Shown here: piece after piece, positions 21,177 to 31,912 of the stretch
How positions within the stretch are numbered: the stretch's first letter is position 1
Layout: every line of letters begins with the position of its first letter
Assembly: GCA_949358305.1 (NCBI GenBank)
Contig: OX442314.1
Span: forward strand, 42,664,581-42,728,580
Length of the DNA: 64,000 bases
Reading direction: 5' to 3'
Origin: Strigamia acuminata
Taxonomy: Eukaryota > Arthropoda > Chilopoda > Geophilomorpha > Linotaeniidae
Translations under genes and position numbers: made by a program
The notes under the pieces: generated by a model
Seen by the model: only the letters and a program-made list of their open reading frames with translations
Told to the model about the DNA's origin: nothing
The model's database searches: none

Positions 21177-22280
21177 CAGTGTTGGGCAAAATACTTTATC
21201 AAAGTATTTTGAAAATATCAATTAAAATACCTTCTAATATGTATTTTGAAAATAACAAAATAAAATACTTTGTAAAAGTATTTTGAAAATACAAAATAAA
21301 ATAGTATTTTAAAATACTTTTTAAAAAATACTTTTTCAAAATACTTATAAAAAGTAGACATTCTAAAAATGTTTGATGGTTTATTACAGTTGATTACAGA
21401 AGATATAATTAAAAGAATAAAAGTTAGATAGAAAAATGGAAGAAAAACTTATTCAAAAACAGCAAATATGAAATATAAAAAATGAAATAAAAACTTATTT
21501 AAAAACAGCAAATATGAAATATAAAAAATGAAATAAAAACTTATTCAAAAACAGCAAATATGAAATATAAAAAAAAGATGAGAAAAAATCATTAAATCAA
21601 AGTTAAGTTAAAGACTTTAAATATTAAACCTCAGTAATATCAGTCATGTTATTAACACGTTGCAGAAGAAGATTTTCAAAAAGTTTTGGGACAAGGCGAT
21701 TTCTTTTTGCTGTTCCCAACATTCCTCCAATGCTAAATAATCTTTCAACAGCAGCTGAAGATGCAAGAGCTACATTATATTTTCTGAATATTTCTCGCAC
21801 TCGTGGATAACGATGATACCATAAGGTTTTATCACCATCATCAAGATATTGTAGACCTTCCAATTCTGCTTGTGATTGAAATGTTATTCTCGGTTGAATT
21901 TCAGTATCTGTCATGTATGAAAAAAAATTCATTGTTGTGGAATCTAGTCCATCTGCTACAGTGATGTTTTCTGAGTTTGGTTGAGAATCATAAACAGCAT
22001 TGTCAGAGGCACACAAACTTAATGTATTTAAAAACAATTATGGTTTTTGTTTTGTCAACATCTTCTGGATTTAGCCAACGAAGTTTAAAAGCAGGATGAG
22101 AAACAGTGGCCAGTACTGCAGTTTGTGTGCTTGCAGAAAATGTAAAGTAACTCTCAAATCGTTTCTTAATGTCAGTCAAAATAGCTGATGCTAATGGTGA
22201 GCAATACTTCAATCCACTGCTGTTGGACAATTGGCTGTAGTTGTGCCTAATATCGTGTTGGTGATGAGCACGTGACATTA
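21177..22280 (-). mobile_element. hAT transposon, partial, with C-terminal dimerisation domain
   Basis: The right end begins CAGTGTTGGGCAAAATACTTT at 21177, a typical hAT terminal sequence, followed by subterminal 'aaaatactttt' repeats. The minus strand at 21624-22037 encodes WYHRYPRVREIFRKYNVALA and SSAAVERLFSIGGMLGTAKR, the hATC dimerisation domain. A further piece at 22003-22278 (FESYFTFSASTQTAVLATVS) precedes it in another frame. No matching second terminus was found near 22300, so the element is truncated. Confidence 0.75.
21437..21580. repeat. Short tandem repeat inside the hAT element
   Basis: A unit of about 46-48 bp containing 'cttattcaaaaacagcaaat' occurs three times in a row. Confidence 0.7.
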
Positions 22281-22364
22281 TGAAATTAGTATTAAATCAT
22301 GTGTAAATAAAAACTGATGAAAATACACTTCTACCTGTCATGTCAAGTAACTATTTTGCTAATC

Positions 22365-23077
22365 CTTTGCGATTTTTTTTCTCACTGTACCGAGAAGTGT
22401 GAGACCATTTTCTAACATTTGCTCTGCTAAAACAAAATCAGTAAAAAATTTATCAGTTGTGACATTCCAACATTTCCAACCAGATTCATTCCAAAATTTA
22501 GTCAACATTTTTACGAGAATTGTCTCTCAGGAATATTATTTACTTTACCACAACAAATTTCCAAATTACAACGGTAACTTGATTTTGCATCTGCTTAAAC
22601 CCAAACTTTTTATCCCATAACGTCCAGGCTTAGATTTTATATGATCCATCAATTGTTCCGTCTCCTGAAGGATTGTATGCCTGTAAGGGTAGAGAAGCGA
22701 CCGCGTAGTTTAAGGGTTAAGTCGAATATATTTTATTCCGGACAGCAACAGGCTGCGCAAGAGACACGAGGCGCTAGAGCTGCACAGAGCGCATTGTGTT
22801 GCAGCACAGTGATCAGCCTGCAGGGGCAGCCGGTCACATAGTGAAAATGGCCTGGAACCTATCCCTACTGAAATGAAATTTTCTGATCCACTTCTTCTAT
22901 TCGATGGTGCAATATTACTCCATTCTAAATTTTTGACATCTTCATCTGATGATTCGTCCGCATCCACATCATTGATGCATTCTGGCACTGCATCTGAGAT
23001 TTCCGAGCCTGTATCGGAAAAATAACTCTCTTCATCAGAATCTGGTAATGGTAGTGGTACATACTTTTTGGATGCCA
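22365..23077 (-). pseudogene. piggyBac-like transposase fragments
   Basis: At 22860-23077 the minus strand starts at an ATG (MASKKYVPLPLPDSDEESYF) and is rich in Asp/Glu/Ser, like the N-terminus of piggyBac transposases. At 22365-22670 come EQLMDHIKSKPGRYGIK and TTDKFFTDFVLAEQMLENGL with TLLGTVRK, conserved in the piggyBac catalytic part. Between them is unrelated sequence (22680-22860), and most of the catalytic domain is missing. The pieces are broken by stops. Confidence 0.65.
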
Positions 23078-23278
23078 TTATTTGACTAGTTGCACGAACG
23101 ACCACTGGTTACAAGTGAATTGTAAGGAATGGGTGGTTTATTTATACAGTATAGATCAATAAAAAAACGTGTGATGAACATTTAACAACGTATCACCTAC
23201 ATGAATGGATCATTAGATAGTCAGCAAAAATCAGATAATGAAAACAACGAGTATATCAATGAATTTTATCATTTAATT

Positions 23279-23640
23279 TTATTTAGCAATGAGATACCAT
23301 AAATGAGCAATTGACCTCAGATACAGTAGAATTTCAGTCCGCATGTAAGCGTCAAGTGCACGTTTGATGCGCTCATTTAGCAGGCGATATTTTTTGGACT
23401 GTGGGTGTTCAACCCCTATCGCCCCGTGAAGAAATCTCGTTTTCTGCAGTTGGATGTCCCGTTTCAGCCCATCCTTCCACTGAGTTTGTTGTGCGCGCAA
23501 TGCTATCAATGTCACTTGCGTGTTGATTCCATAATGCTATTTCAAATCTTGCTGGTGTGTACTGGTAGTTACCGTTACGTCCTCGCCTGCGTTCTCTAAT
23601 GTACGTGTGTTTTTTGATAAATTTTTTGAAAATTTCTCTT
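23279..23640 (-). pseudogene. MULE-like transposase C-terminal fragment
   Basis: Two frames together read TPARFEIALWNQH, ARTTNSVEGWAETG, then QKTRFLHGAIGVEHPQSKKY and ILLYLRSIAHL. The NSVEGW motif and the following helix-rich segment are common in Mutator-like (MULE domain) transposase proteins of invertebrates. A frameshift lies near 23440. Confidence 0.5.
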
Positions 23641-23671
23641 TTTTTGCTTCTAATTGTCGTGTTACTAAAGG

Positions 23672-23870
23672 TTGTCGCGTTCAAGTGTCCGTGCGATTAA
23701 AGGTCGTCGCGTTTAAGTGTCCATGCAATTAAAGGTCATCGCGTCTAAGTGTCCATGCGAATAAAGGGTTCGCGATGAGGCGTCTGTGCGATTAAAAGTC
23801 GTCGCGATGAGGTGTCCGCGATTAACCGTCACGCGATGGAGCGGCGTGCGATGAAAAGTCACCAAACCGC
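23672..23870. repeat. Minisatellite of about 31-bp units
   Basis: Units of the type 'gtgtccatgcgattaaaggtcgtcgcg' follow each other about six times with drift in the last copies. Confidence 0.75.
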
Positions 23871-23944
23871 TTGCGAAAACAAATATAATTCGCATCGAAG
23901 AAAATTATTACATGTGTAACATTGTTATTGGAAAATGACTCCCA

Positions 23945-25015
23945 GCATACAGACAAATTAAAACCTAAACACATCTATTGCTATAAATTAATACAAACAA
24001 TGCTACAAAGTTTTTTAATGCGACCAGGATTTCAAGAAAAATGTGAGCTATGGAAGACAAGAAAAGAAAATGCTGGTGTATTTGAAGACATATACAACAG
24101 TAAAATATGGAAAGAATGGGAAAACAGAAATTATTTAAAAAATAATGACTATGCATTTATGTTAAATGTTGATCGGTATCAACTTCACAAGCATGTTGTT
24201 ACTTCTCTGGGAGTTATCTACTTGACTCTGCTAAATCTTCCTAGAGAAGACAGAAATAGACAGGAAAATATACTTATTGTTGGTATTATACGAGCATAAG
24301 AACATGAACCACCTGTAACAACATTCTTAGCACCTTTAGTTAATGAATTGCTAAAGTCCTGGAATGGTTGTTTTATGTTAGGGCTGTTGTGTGACAACAG
24401 CCCTAGCCAAGTAGAAAAATTTTGATGTATTTTGCTGTGTGTTGGTTGTGACATACCTGCCTGTCGCAAAGTTTGTGGATTTCTAGGTCATTCTGCAAGA
24501 CTAGGGTGTTCTAAATGCCTTGTTGAATTTCTGGGTAGATATAAAATTGCAATCAATACATTTTACATTTTTTTATGTACTTTACTTCTGCAGGAGATTC
24601 AGGAAACAAAAAGAGAGGTGGTTTTGATCGCAAAAAATGGAAAGCACAAGAAAGCGCCGCATTATTCAAGAAAATGGTGAAACAGCAACAATTAAAAGTG
24701 AGTTGGAGTCAAAGCATGGAGTTCGATATAGCCCGCTCTTAGAATAACCGTATTTTGATGTAGTCAGCATGTAATAAGTTTTTACTGTAGTCATAAAAAA
24801 TGAAACTTATTCACATATAAGCATTTCTTTAATTTTAGATCCAATGCATAATTTATTTCTTGGCACTGCAAAGAGGCTTACGTCACATTGCCTTGAGCAA
24901 AAAATTATCACTAAGGAAGATTGACATACAATACAGTCTGAAATGGACAATTTCATAGTGCCTTCAAGCCTGGGTAGAATTCCTAAAAAAATTCACTCAA
25001 AGCCAAATAATTAGC
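23945..25015 (+). pseudogene. CACTA-like transposon protein, degraded
   Basis: The plus strand reads GVIYLTLLNLPREDRNRQEN, LIVGII, EHEPPVTTFLAPLVNELL, then LCVGCDIPACRKVCGFLGHS and ARLGCSKCLVEF, then GFDRKKWKAQ and finally DPMHNLFLGTAK after a possible splice acceptor near 24838. This order is found in large transposon-encoded proteins related to the CACTA/EnSpm group. Several stops and frameshifts break it. Confidence 0.5.
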
Positions 25016-25029
25016 GTTTTTTGGATGAT

Positions 25030-25694
25030 AAATATCAAAGGATTGAAGTGGATGTGGTGATTTGAAATACAGGGCGACTCCATTTCCACGCGAGGGACGG
25101 TCAGAGCAGGCAAGGGAGTAGCCAGGGATAAGAAGAATATCTTCTGGACAATCGGGAGTCAGCCACGTCTCGGTGGTGGTTAGGTCTGGGGTGATAATTA
25201 GGGTAGGCCAGTGATGTCATCAATTTTAGGGATTAGAGAACGAGCAATCGAGCATTAACATACATGCTGTTAAGGAAGAAATTATTGCATGACCAATCGG
25301 TCATGCGCAGGACGAAAGCACGAAAGGGCTGATTCAAGTTAGCAGAAGAGATAAGTTGAGGGTTTTTACCGCACTGGCGGACAATAAGGCCTTTGGACTC
25401 AGCGTAAGAGTGGACTTGATCGTCGGTAGTATCTGCAATGAGGTAGCATAGGGTGATGCGCTCGGTAAGCCTACAGTCGAGAAGAGTAACAGTGAGTAGT
25501 GGGCTGCCGTCGAGGTTACCGTTGGTAGATTGGGGATGGTTAGTCGGAGGGACATGGGTCAGGAACCACGTAGTCGGCGGTGGGCATAAACGTGAAAAAA
25601 AGGCGAATATTGGTAACATTGCCTTAGTAGCGGTCTTGTGCGATTGGAATTCAGCATGGATACGATCTAGGATGTCTAGGGAGTCACAAATCAT
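25030..25694 (-). pseudogene. LINE (CR1/Jockey-like) 5' fragment with endonuclease start
   Basis: The minus strand has an open part (25233-25694) and then, in changing frames, NARSLIPKIDDITGLP and ETWLTPDCPEDILLIPGYSL followed by RGNGVALYF. NARS and ETWL mark the start of the apurinic-type endonuclease of CR1/Jockey-type LINEs. The RT part is absent. Confidence 0.55.
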
Positions 25695-25699
25695 CTCGT

Positions 25700-26820
25700 G
25701 GTTGATTAGCGAAACTGGTCGCGGGAGCTATCTTTTGCGTGGTGAAAAATACCAGTTGTTGTCAAACTATTTTAAAAAATCATTTAGAAAAGAAATAAAA
25801 ATGTTTGCTATTGTAATGTTCGGCATTTACCACGTGCCAGGCTTGTAAAAACTGGAGTTTTAGAAGTAGCGAGGTCACACAAGATTGAAAGAGTGGATGA
25901 TGTGCCATGCAGTGAAGTCGAAATCGATGAGATATTTTTCGGTTGAAAAGCGATGACGCGGAACCGGAAGTGTTTTAAAGTGTTATGAATTGTCATAATC
26001 TTTCTTTTGTTCTTTTTGTTTTTGTATTTGTGAACCCCGAATAAAATAGTGTTGTTCTTGATTCGTAAGATTTAAATCCAGCGCAATCGTAAGTTTTTAT
26101 GCAGTTTATTTGTCAATATTATCGTGAATCGTCTTTGCGAACTTTCACAATGCTGTTATCGTCAATTACAAGGTTATAATTGAACACTATAATTTTTAAT
26201 ACAACAATCAGCCAAAAGGAAAATCTTGCTACATACAGTACCTATTCTTTTTCTATATGATACTTATTGCAACTTTTACAAAGCACAGATTTATTATGCC
26301 TAGAAAAAATGCAAGTCGTTAAGTAGCAAGTAATTCGGCCACTAATTCCACTAGTTTTGAACGGAAGCCACCGATATCAATAATCGAACAACAGTTATCG
26401 GAATAACCATACTTTCATTCTTATTTTATTGTTATTAAAGTAAATATAACAAACATGGAACACATACACACGAATAAAACGATACAAAATGAATGAAATT
26501 CGCGTAGGATGGTCACATTTATCAATAGAGATAAGAGTTATAAATGTCAAAGTCGATAAAATCAAATTCTCGACATGCGCGCTACTCTGCATGGCCAACC
26601 GGTCGAATTGCACAGGAAATGAAAGAAACCCACCCAGACTCGACTCGTTCACGGTATGAATTTATTAAAAATAATAATCTCATCAAAAAGAAATACATTT
26701 TTCACTACAATTTTCATCAGCTTTGGATGTAGCTGCATGTACAGTAAAAAATAATTTGTAATTATTACAAACAACCAATACTTGACGAGATATTCGGTGA
26801 CATTATTACCGAAGCCGAAG
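25700..26820. other. A+T-rich spacer
   Basis: No gene is supported. Small frames here have no recognisable domains. Confidence 0.45.
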
Positions 26821-27216
26821 ATGTGGGAAAGAGAGAAGAAGAGGTATGTCATTTCGAATAGAACAGAAGAGACTGCTGCTGAGTTGAAATGTGCGTGAAT
26901 AATTGCAGGTGAATAATTATCTACTAGTATTTGCAGCGGCGAGAGACAACGATTTGGAAGTAATAGGTCACAATTATGTCGATGCGACGGGCAAACTTGG
27001 GCGTTTCTCAAAGAACGGCTTGTCTAGTCAATTCAAAGGAATGGCAGAAGCGCGGGAGTGAATTACATTCAAATGTCCCCCAATGCTGATTGGTCGATAC
27101 TTAACGATTCAGAAGATTAAGCTGTGCTCTGCTTGTGGAAGTGCAGTTCTAGCCATTTGCACTATGACGATTAATGGATATCTGTTGCAACCACAACAAC
27201 GTCGAACATATACCAA
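26821..27216 (+). pseudogene. FTP-domain gene, copy C, exon-depleted
   Basis: A start exon (ATG at 26821, MWERE...) with a GT donor is followed almost at once by the last domain exon (from about 26937: ARDNDLEVIGHNYVD, GRFSKNGL, MLIGRYLTIQKIKLC, AICTMTINGY). The membrane exon and the first domain exon are missing. An in-frame TGA lies at about 27058, where copy A has a sense codon. It is a pseudogene. Confidence 0.75.
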
Positions 27217-27229
27217 CTCTATGCAACTG

Positions 27230-27805
27230 GAATGGCTTATTGTGCGACCTGTTATAATCTTAAAATGTCATATTTTTTGCATTCTGAAGCTTAGAAACAG
27301 TCACTCTTGTGACCAGTCGAACCGTTGGGTCTTCCTAAGTGGTTGTGCCGGTTACCTGAAGTTTATAAGAATTTTAAATGAATAATGTAAGGAACGTTTA
27401 GCTTAAAACTTACTTACTTCGCGTGGATACTTCGCGCAGGGTCTCTCCTGATGATGGTTGCGTCTTAGCAGCAGCAACTTCAGTCATTTATTTCACCACA
27501 TTTGGCTTGAACACGAGTCATGGGATTCTGAAAACATTACAATCTATTTTTCCATCACATCTTCATACGTAGTACTCACGTTTAGCCTTTTTTTAGTTTC
27601 ACGGTACATCTCAGAATTTCGTAGCGTTAAGTGTTTTAATAAGTGAGATTGCTAAACATTTCTAACGGAAAGTTATTTACGTTTTAAATGAATATTTTGG
27701 AGAGGTGATCGAACATTTTAACCACCGTTGGATAAGAACGTATTGTCACACTGACGCCTCGTTTCAGTTTGTGGCGTCACTTTGTGACACAACGACGCTC
27801 CTGCA
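27230..27805. other. Spacer between FTP copies C and D
   Basis: No gene is supported. The last 100 bp form the 5' flank of copy D. Confidence 0.45.
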
Positions 27806-28336
27806 CGTCAATTGTTACGACCGAACACAGCAAGTCGGAAATGTGGGAAGAAGAAGTATGGGTATGTGATTTCGAACCGAATAGAGACACGGCATTTACT
27901 TCATTTAATTAATTTGTTGTTTGACAGTAAGAAACAAATCATCTGTCTAGCGGCGTGTCTGTTGTGTTGCTGCTGTTCCGCAATACTCCTGGGTGCAGTC
28001 ATCGGATTCGTGGCTGGTGGTGAAGGAGCGGCTGGTGGACAACTACCGTTTGCACCTGGAGGAACATTAGGCGGTGAGTCTGATAAAAATCGCCCTCGAA
28101 TACTCCGCACTGAACCGACTCTTAATTCTGATTGCAGGACCGCTAGAGTTTTGTCCCGAGGACAAAACGAAAGCTACAGATGTTCCTCCAGTCGGCAAAT
28201 TGGATTTTTCGAAGGCAGAAGTGACACAGAGTAACGACTACGAATCGGTTGAGGAGAAAGAATCCTTTTCGGTTGGGTTCGCGTTAGATGGGAGTGACTT
28301 TAGTTGCAGCCACACTTCCGATAAAGGCGAGCCGCT

Positions 28337-28440
28337 GGACGTGACACTCTGGTGGCCAGTTGACATGGCTGTTCCGCATGTAATTACATGTGATTACATG
28401 CGGAACAGCCATATCAATTCGCCACCATGGTGTCAAGTCC
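28337..28440. repeat. Inverted duplication inside FTP copy D
   Basis: Two 51-bp arms (28337-28387 and 28390-28440) are inverted copies of the same exon segment, with about eight differences and a 2-bp centre. Confidence 0.8.
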
Positions 28441-28488
28441 AGCGAGGTTTATGTGGGCAGAAGTAACCACGGTGAGTTGAAATGTGAA

Positions 28489-28900
28489 TATGCTCTGGTA
28501 GACGTTAAGAGTGGCCTTTCTCCCATTAACTGAGCCGTTTTACTGGTGTACTGATACAAAAAAATAGACCGAAACACCAGAATTGCATTAGATGTCCAGA
28601 CATTGCAATCGATTACTTATTGCTAGGAAATTGTTTGCTTTCCTAAACAAGCAACTAATAAACTAAACTAAAATGTGTTATGAAATGCAAACAACATAAA
28701 ACATTATTTTATGAATTAAAACAAATATATTTTATTATAAAATACAAATAAAATTTCATCATTTTAATCATTAGAATAATGAAAAAAATTAAGAAAAAAA
28801 GAAAACTACTTTTCTGGTGGTGTGACACAGTCTACAGTTATAGTAGTAATGAGGCTGGGCCAATGGGAGAAAGGCCACTCTTATGGTCAGCCAGAGTATA
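28489..28900. mobile_element. MITE in the intron of FTP copy D
   Basis: Terminal inverted repeats of 39 bp (28489-28527 and 28862-28900) share an inner 22-bp perfect part, taagagtggcctttctccca plus tt. The interior is A+T-rich and non-coding. The element explains why this intron is 452 bp long while copy A has 54 bp. Confidence 0.8.
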
Positions 28901-29249
28901 ACGGAATAATTCTGTATTTGCAGCGGCGAGAGACAATGGTTTGGAAGTAAGAGTTGGCAATCATGTGGATGGGACGGGCTTACTTGGGCGTTTCCACAGG
29001 AACGGCTTGTGTGACGAGTTTAAAGGCGGTCGAGAAGAAGGGGAAATACTTACATTCAAATGTCCCCTGATGCTGTTAGGTCGATACTTAACGGTTCAGA
29101 AGATTAAGCTTTGCAAATCGTGCAATAATGTCGTTCTAACTATTTGCACTTTGACCATTAATGGATATGTAGCGCCAGCGCAACCGCCACCACAACAAAG
29201 ACGGAAGAAAAGTTTCGCGCCTTTTATCACTAATGTTCGTTAGTAAATA

Positions 29250-29750
29250 TACCAACTCTGCATGCAACTGGGGTGGTTGATTTTCTGACTTGTTATAATG
29301 TTATATTTTATTATGTATGACTGAGAAAAATTAAACTTAAAAAAAAAATCGTTGTATTGCATTTTTGCAAATTTTTTGCTAAAAAAATAAGGTTTTGTAA
29401 ATGATTGCGTTGAAAATGTGATCGAAGTCTGTGTACAAAGCACTGAAGAAATGCAGAAATAACTTTCTTATGGCCAATGAAAGAAACACAGCTGGTTGAT
29501 CGATTTTCTGCTGTTTGCTTCTCTGCATTTTTCCATGAAGTCACAAGCCGACCGATATGATTTCGTTATCATTCCATTCCCTCACAATGCCGACCAGCTA
29601 CTGGTAGTACAAAAATTACATTCCTCCATCGTTAAGTCCTTTGATGACTATCAAATTCAGTCTCTCTGCCTAATAATACAAAATTTGTTACGTCATTCCA
29701 GATATACATATTTAAAATCAAACTTGTCGCAGTATAAAACAAGTCCAAAC
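29250..29750. other. Spacer with no supported gene
   Basis: A+T-rich 3' flank of copy D; no domains are seen in the small frames. Confidence 0.45.
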
Positions 29751-29756
29751 ACAATG

Positions 29757-31885
29757 GGCGCTGCAGTGAAGCACGGGGGAACTTCTCGTTGATTTTTTAG
29801 TAATACTGTAAATCCTTTCATTCTACACTTAGGTCACAATAGATGCAACCAAAATGCCTGGGTAATTGATAGCATGAAACAATTGTCATAGTCTTTAAAG
29901 AATGTACTCGACACTCATTATCAATCCTTTCAAATATTAAACAGTCGCTTCCGTAAGATGCGTACATAATCACTTTTCCCACAATGCCCGGCGCTGAAAC
30001 AACACTCCAACTATCACGCACGATGTCGTAAACCAACAAACAACTCGGTTCTTTCTGCACAAAAATCAACTTGCCTCCACCACTCTCGTTAAGATTCTTA
30101 CATCCCACCTTCTTCCAATCACCAGGCAACTTCTCCTTCATCACCCACGTCATTGTTTTAGTGTCGACGATTTTAATGCGCCGTTCGTCGACATCGAAGA
30201 CAAACTTGCCGTCACCGGTGGCAAAAAGCATCGACTGCGCGTCGTGCACGTAATGCTCAGCAAATTCAACTAAAATCCACTTCATCCGAGTGAAATTAAA
30301 ACAGGCGTAGTGAGAATGCGTCGTCGGATGCGTCCTGATGTAGACGTCCGTGCGATTCGCAGCTTCGACCCTGAAGTCATCCGATAATGACGACAATTGA
30401 TTTTCCATTATCGTTCCTTGGGTGATGGTCCGTTGTGTCGCCAAGTGGACAGCGTGGAATTTATTATTCGTGAATTCAAAATAAAACACGTCGGCGCTCG
30501 TCGAAACTGCCGGAAAACAGCGTGAATCGCGAAATGACGAAGTCGTCCATTCTTTGCCGCTCAGTGTTTTAATCCTATATTTGCACCGCCATTTTTTAAC
30601 AGTGAAAGCGTGAATCTTAATTCTCGGCTCCACTTCGCCTTTCCATCGCGAAGCCATCTCTTTGTTCAACGCGTTGTGAATTTCCGGTGATTCGAGCACA
30701 TGTTTAGACGATATAAGATCCCGAAGAATCTCGTCCGACAACTTAGCAAAATTGTAAGTACCACGCGCAACGAGAGAGCGCAATAGCGCCATTGTGTCGT
30801 CAGGAAGAAGATCAGGAATTCGTCTCAGCTGTTCCGAAACGAATATTTCAACGTTTTCGACCGTTTTACCGTCGGCGGTCATTTCGGCTAATTGCCACAC
30901 GGTTGAATAGTTGTCCAGAGTGATCGATTTGCAATACGGGAGCCAGTATTTGTCGAATAAGCTTTTCAATTGCATTTTATCAGCGGCGAAAAGTATTTCA
31001 CGCGTTAGACTGTCGGTGATTTCACTTATGTCTTGACCGTATATGAATTTAATTACGATGTTTATCACTTGAGCGGTTGTGTCTGGGATGTGGACCACGT
31101 TTGTTACGTTTTCGGTGACGTTGTGACTGAACATGGCGCGGAAATAATCACTCGCGCCCTTCAGAATGTTCTTGTGTGCCAGCACACGTCCATCCGGGCA
31201 TTCTAACGCCACTTTTCCCGGTTTCCCATCGTCTCGCGAATTGTAGAGGTTGTCCGAAAGTAATCGTAATTGATTTTCCATTGTCTGATTAAGTGTCATT
31301 GTAGTTGCTGAAATAGTTTAATATTTCCGTTCTGGTATCCAGAAAATAATGATGTTATAGAATAAACTCGTCCCATATATATCTGAAATATCAGATACGT
31401 CGCCAATACGTGCAAGAAAAACGTTTGCTTTATTGGGTTGAACGAGCATTGTTTATACAAAAGTGACTTTTTTTTCTGCTTAAAAAATTAAGAACCGAAA
31501 GTAAATATTTTTGTTATCTCAATTTGTGTTGCGCCTAATGAACTGCCGTAATAATAATTCTTTACTGTATTAAAAATGTTTTCTATTTTTAAATTTTACG
31601 AACACAGGTTTAAATGCACCAAGAATCATAAATACAAGTTTAAAAGGTAATAATTTAAGGATTCAATCATAGGAATTAACTAATATTGCTTTATTGCTTT
31701 AATTAAAATTAATTTGTGCAAAAATATGTAAGTTTGATCTTGGACGAACACTAAGTGTTCGTGCAAGGTTTGATACAGAAAAATGGGCTTTTCATGCAGA
31801 ATACCACCTTTTAGTATTTCTGACTATTTTGTTCTTATATGCAAATGTAACGGAAACTGTACAACAGGAACTATCCTTCTAGGGG
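29757..31885. repeat. Segmental duplication, copy 1 (pairs with 35978-37665)
   Basis: The block from 'gggcgctgcagtgaagcac' through the BTB gene and its 5' flank to the 'aactatccttctagg' stretch is repeated at 35978-37665. The second copy lacks about 0.4 kb, including the BTB-coding part. Confidence 0.8.
29818..31299 (-). CDS. BTB-BACK (kelch-like) protein
   Basis: A single exon of 493 codons starts at ATG 31299. A BTB/POZ domain spans about residues 20-130 (DGRVLAHKNILKGASDYFRA with MFSHN, then VINIVIKFIYGQDI, EILFAADKMQLKSL). A BACK-like helical region follows (about 135-240, DNYSTVWQLAEM...SSKHVLES). The C-terminal half (250-493) has repeated aromatic/Trp strands (DVYIRTHPTTHSHYACFNF, MTWVMKEKLPGDW, DIVRDSWSVVSAP) that suggest a degenerate kelch propeller. 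Proteins of this layout usually act as substrate adaptors for Cullin-3 ubiquitin ligases. The substrate is unknown. A duplicated, BTB-less copy lies at 36078-37154. Confidence 0.8.
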   Translation of the reverse strand: MTLNQTMENQLRLLSDNLYNSRDDGKPGKVALECPDGRVLAHKNILKGASDYFRAMFSHNVTENVTNVVHIPDTTAQVINIVIKFIYGQDISEITDSLTREILFAADKMQLKSLFDKYWLPYCKSITLDNYSTVWQLAEMTADGKTVENVEIFVSEQLRRIPDLLPDDTMALLRSLVARGTYNFAKLSDEILRDLISSKHVLESPEIHNALNKEMASRWKGEVEPRIKIHAFTVKKWRCKYRIKTLSGKEWTTSSFRDSRCFPAVSTSADVFYFEFTNNKFHAVHLATQRTITQGTIMENQLSSLSDDFRVEAANRTDVYIRTHPTTHSHYACFNFTRMKWILVEFAEHYVHDAQSMLFATGDGKFVFDVDERRIKIVDTKTMTWVMKEKLPGDWKKVGCKNLNESGGGKLIFVQKEPSCLLVYDIVRDSWSVVSAPGIVGKVIMYASYGSDCLIFERIDNECRVHSLKTMTIVSCYQLPRHFGCIYCDLSVE

Positions 31886-31912
31886 TCAAGGGGGGCGCAG
31901 CCCCCCCTTGTT
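31886..31912. repeat. G/C-rich hairpin
   Basis: CAAGGGGGG and CCCCCCTTG arms surround a short centre within otherwise A+T-rich DNA. Confidence 0.7.

Larger units (their letters stand above)
27812..29243 (+). pseudogene. FTP-domain gene, copy D, rearranged
   Basis: Exons are visible at about 27812-27860, 27928-28073 (KKQIICLAACLLCCCCSAIL, the Cys-rich membrane segment), 28138-28471 and 28924-29243. The last exon is intact through AQPPPQQRRKKSFAP to TAG. Three problems exist. The ATG of the family start (27841) is out of frame with the membrane exon. The second domain exon contains an inverted duplication (28337-28440) that leads to a stop at 28464. The following intron carries a 412-bp MITE. 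A product from an alternative start and splice path cannot be excluded. Confidence 0.7.

Noticed and set aside
23672-23870. CRISPR-like array
   Set aside because: Units follow each other without unique spacers, drift gradually and lie in a eukaryotic genome; a minisatellite fits.
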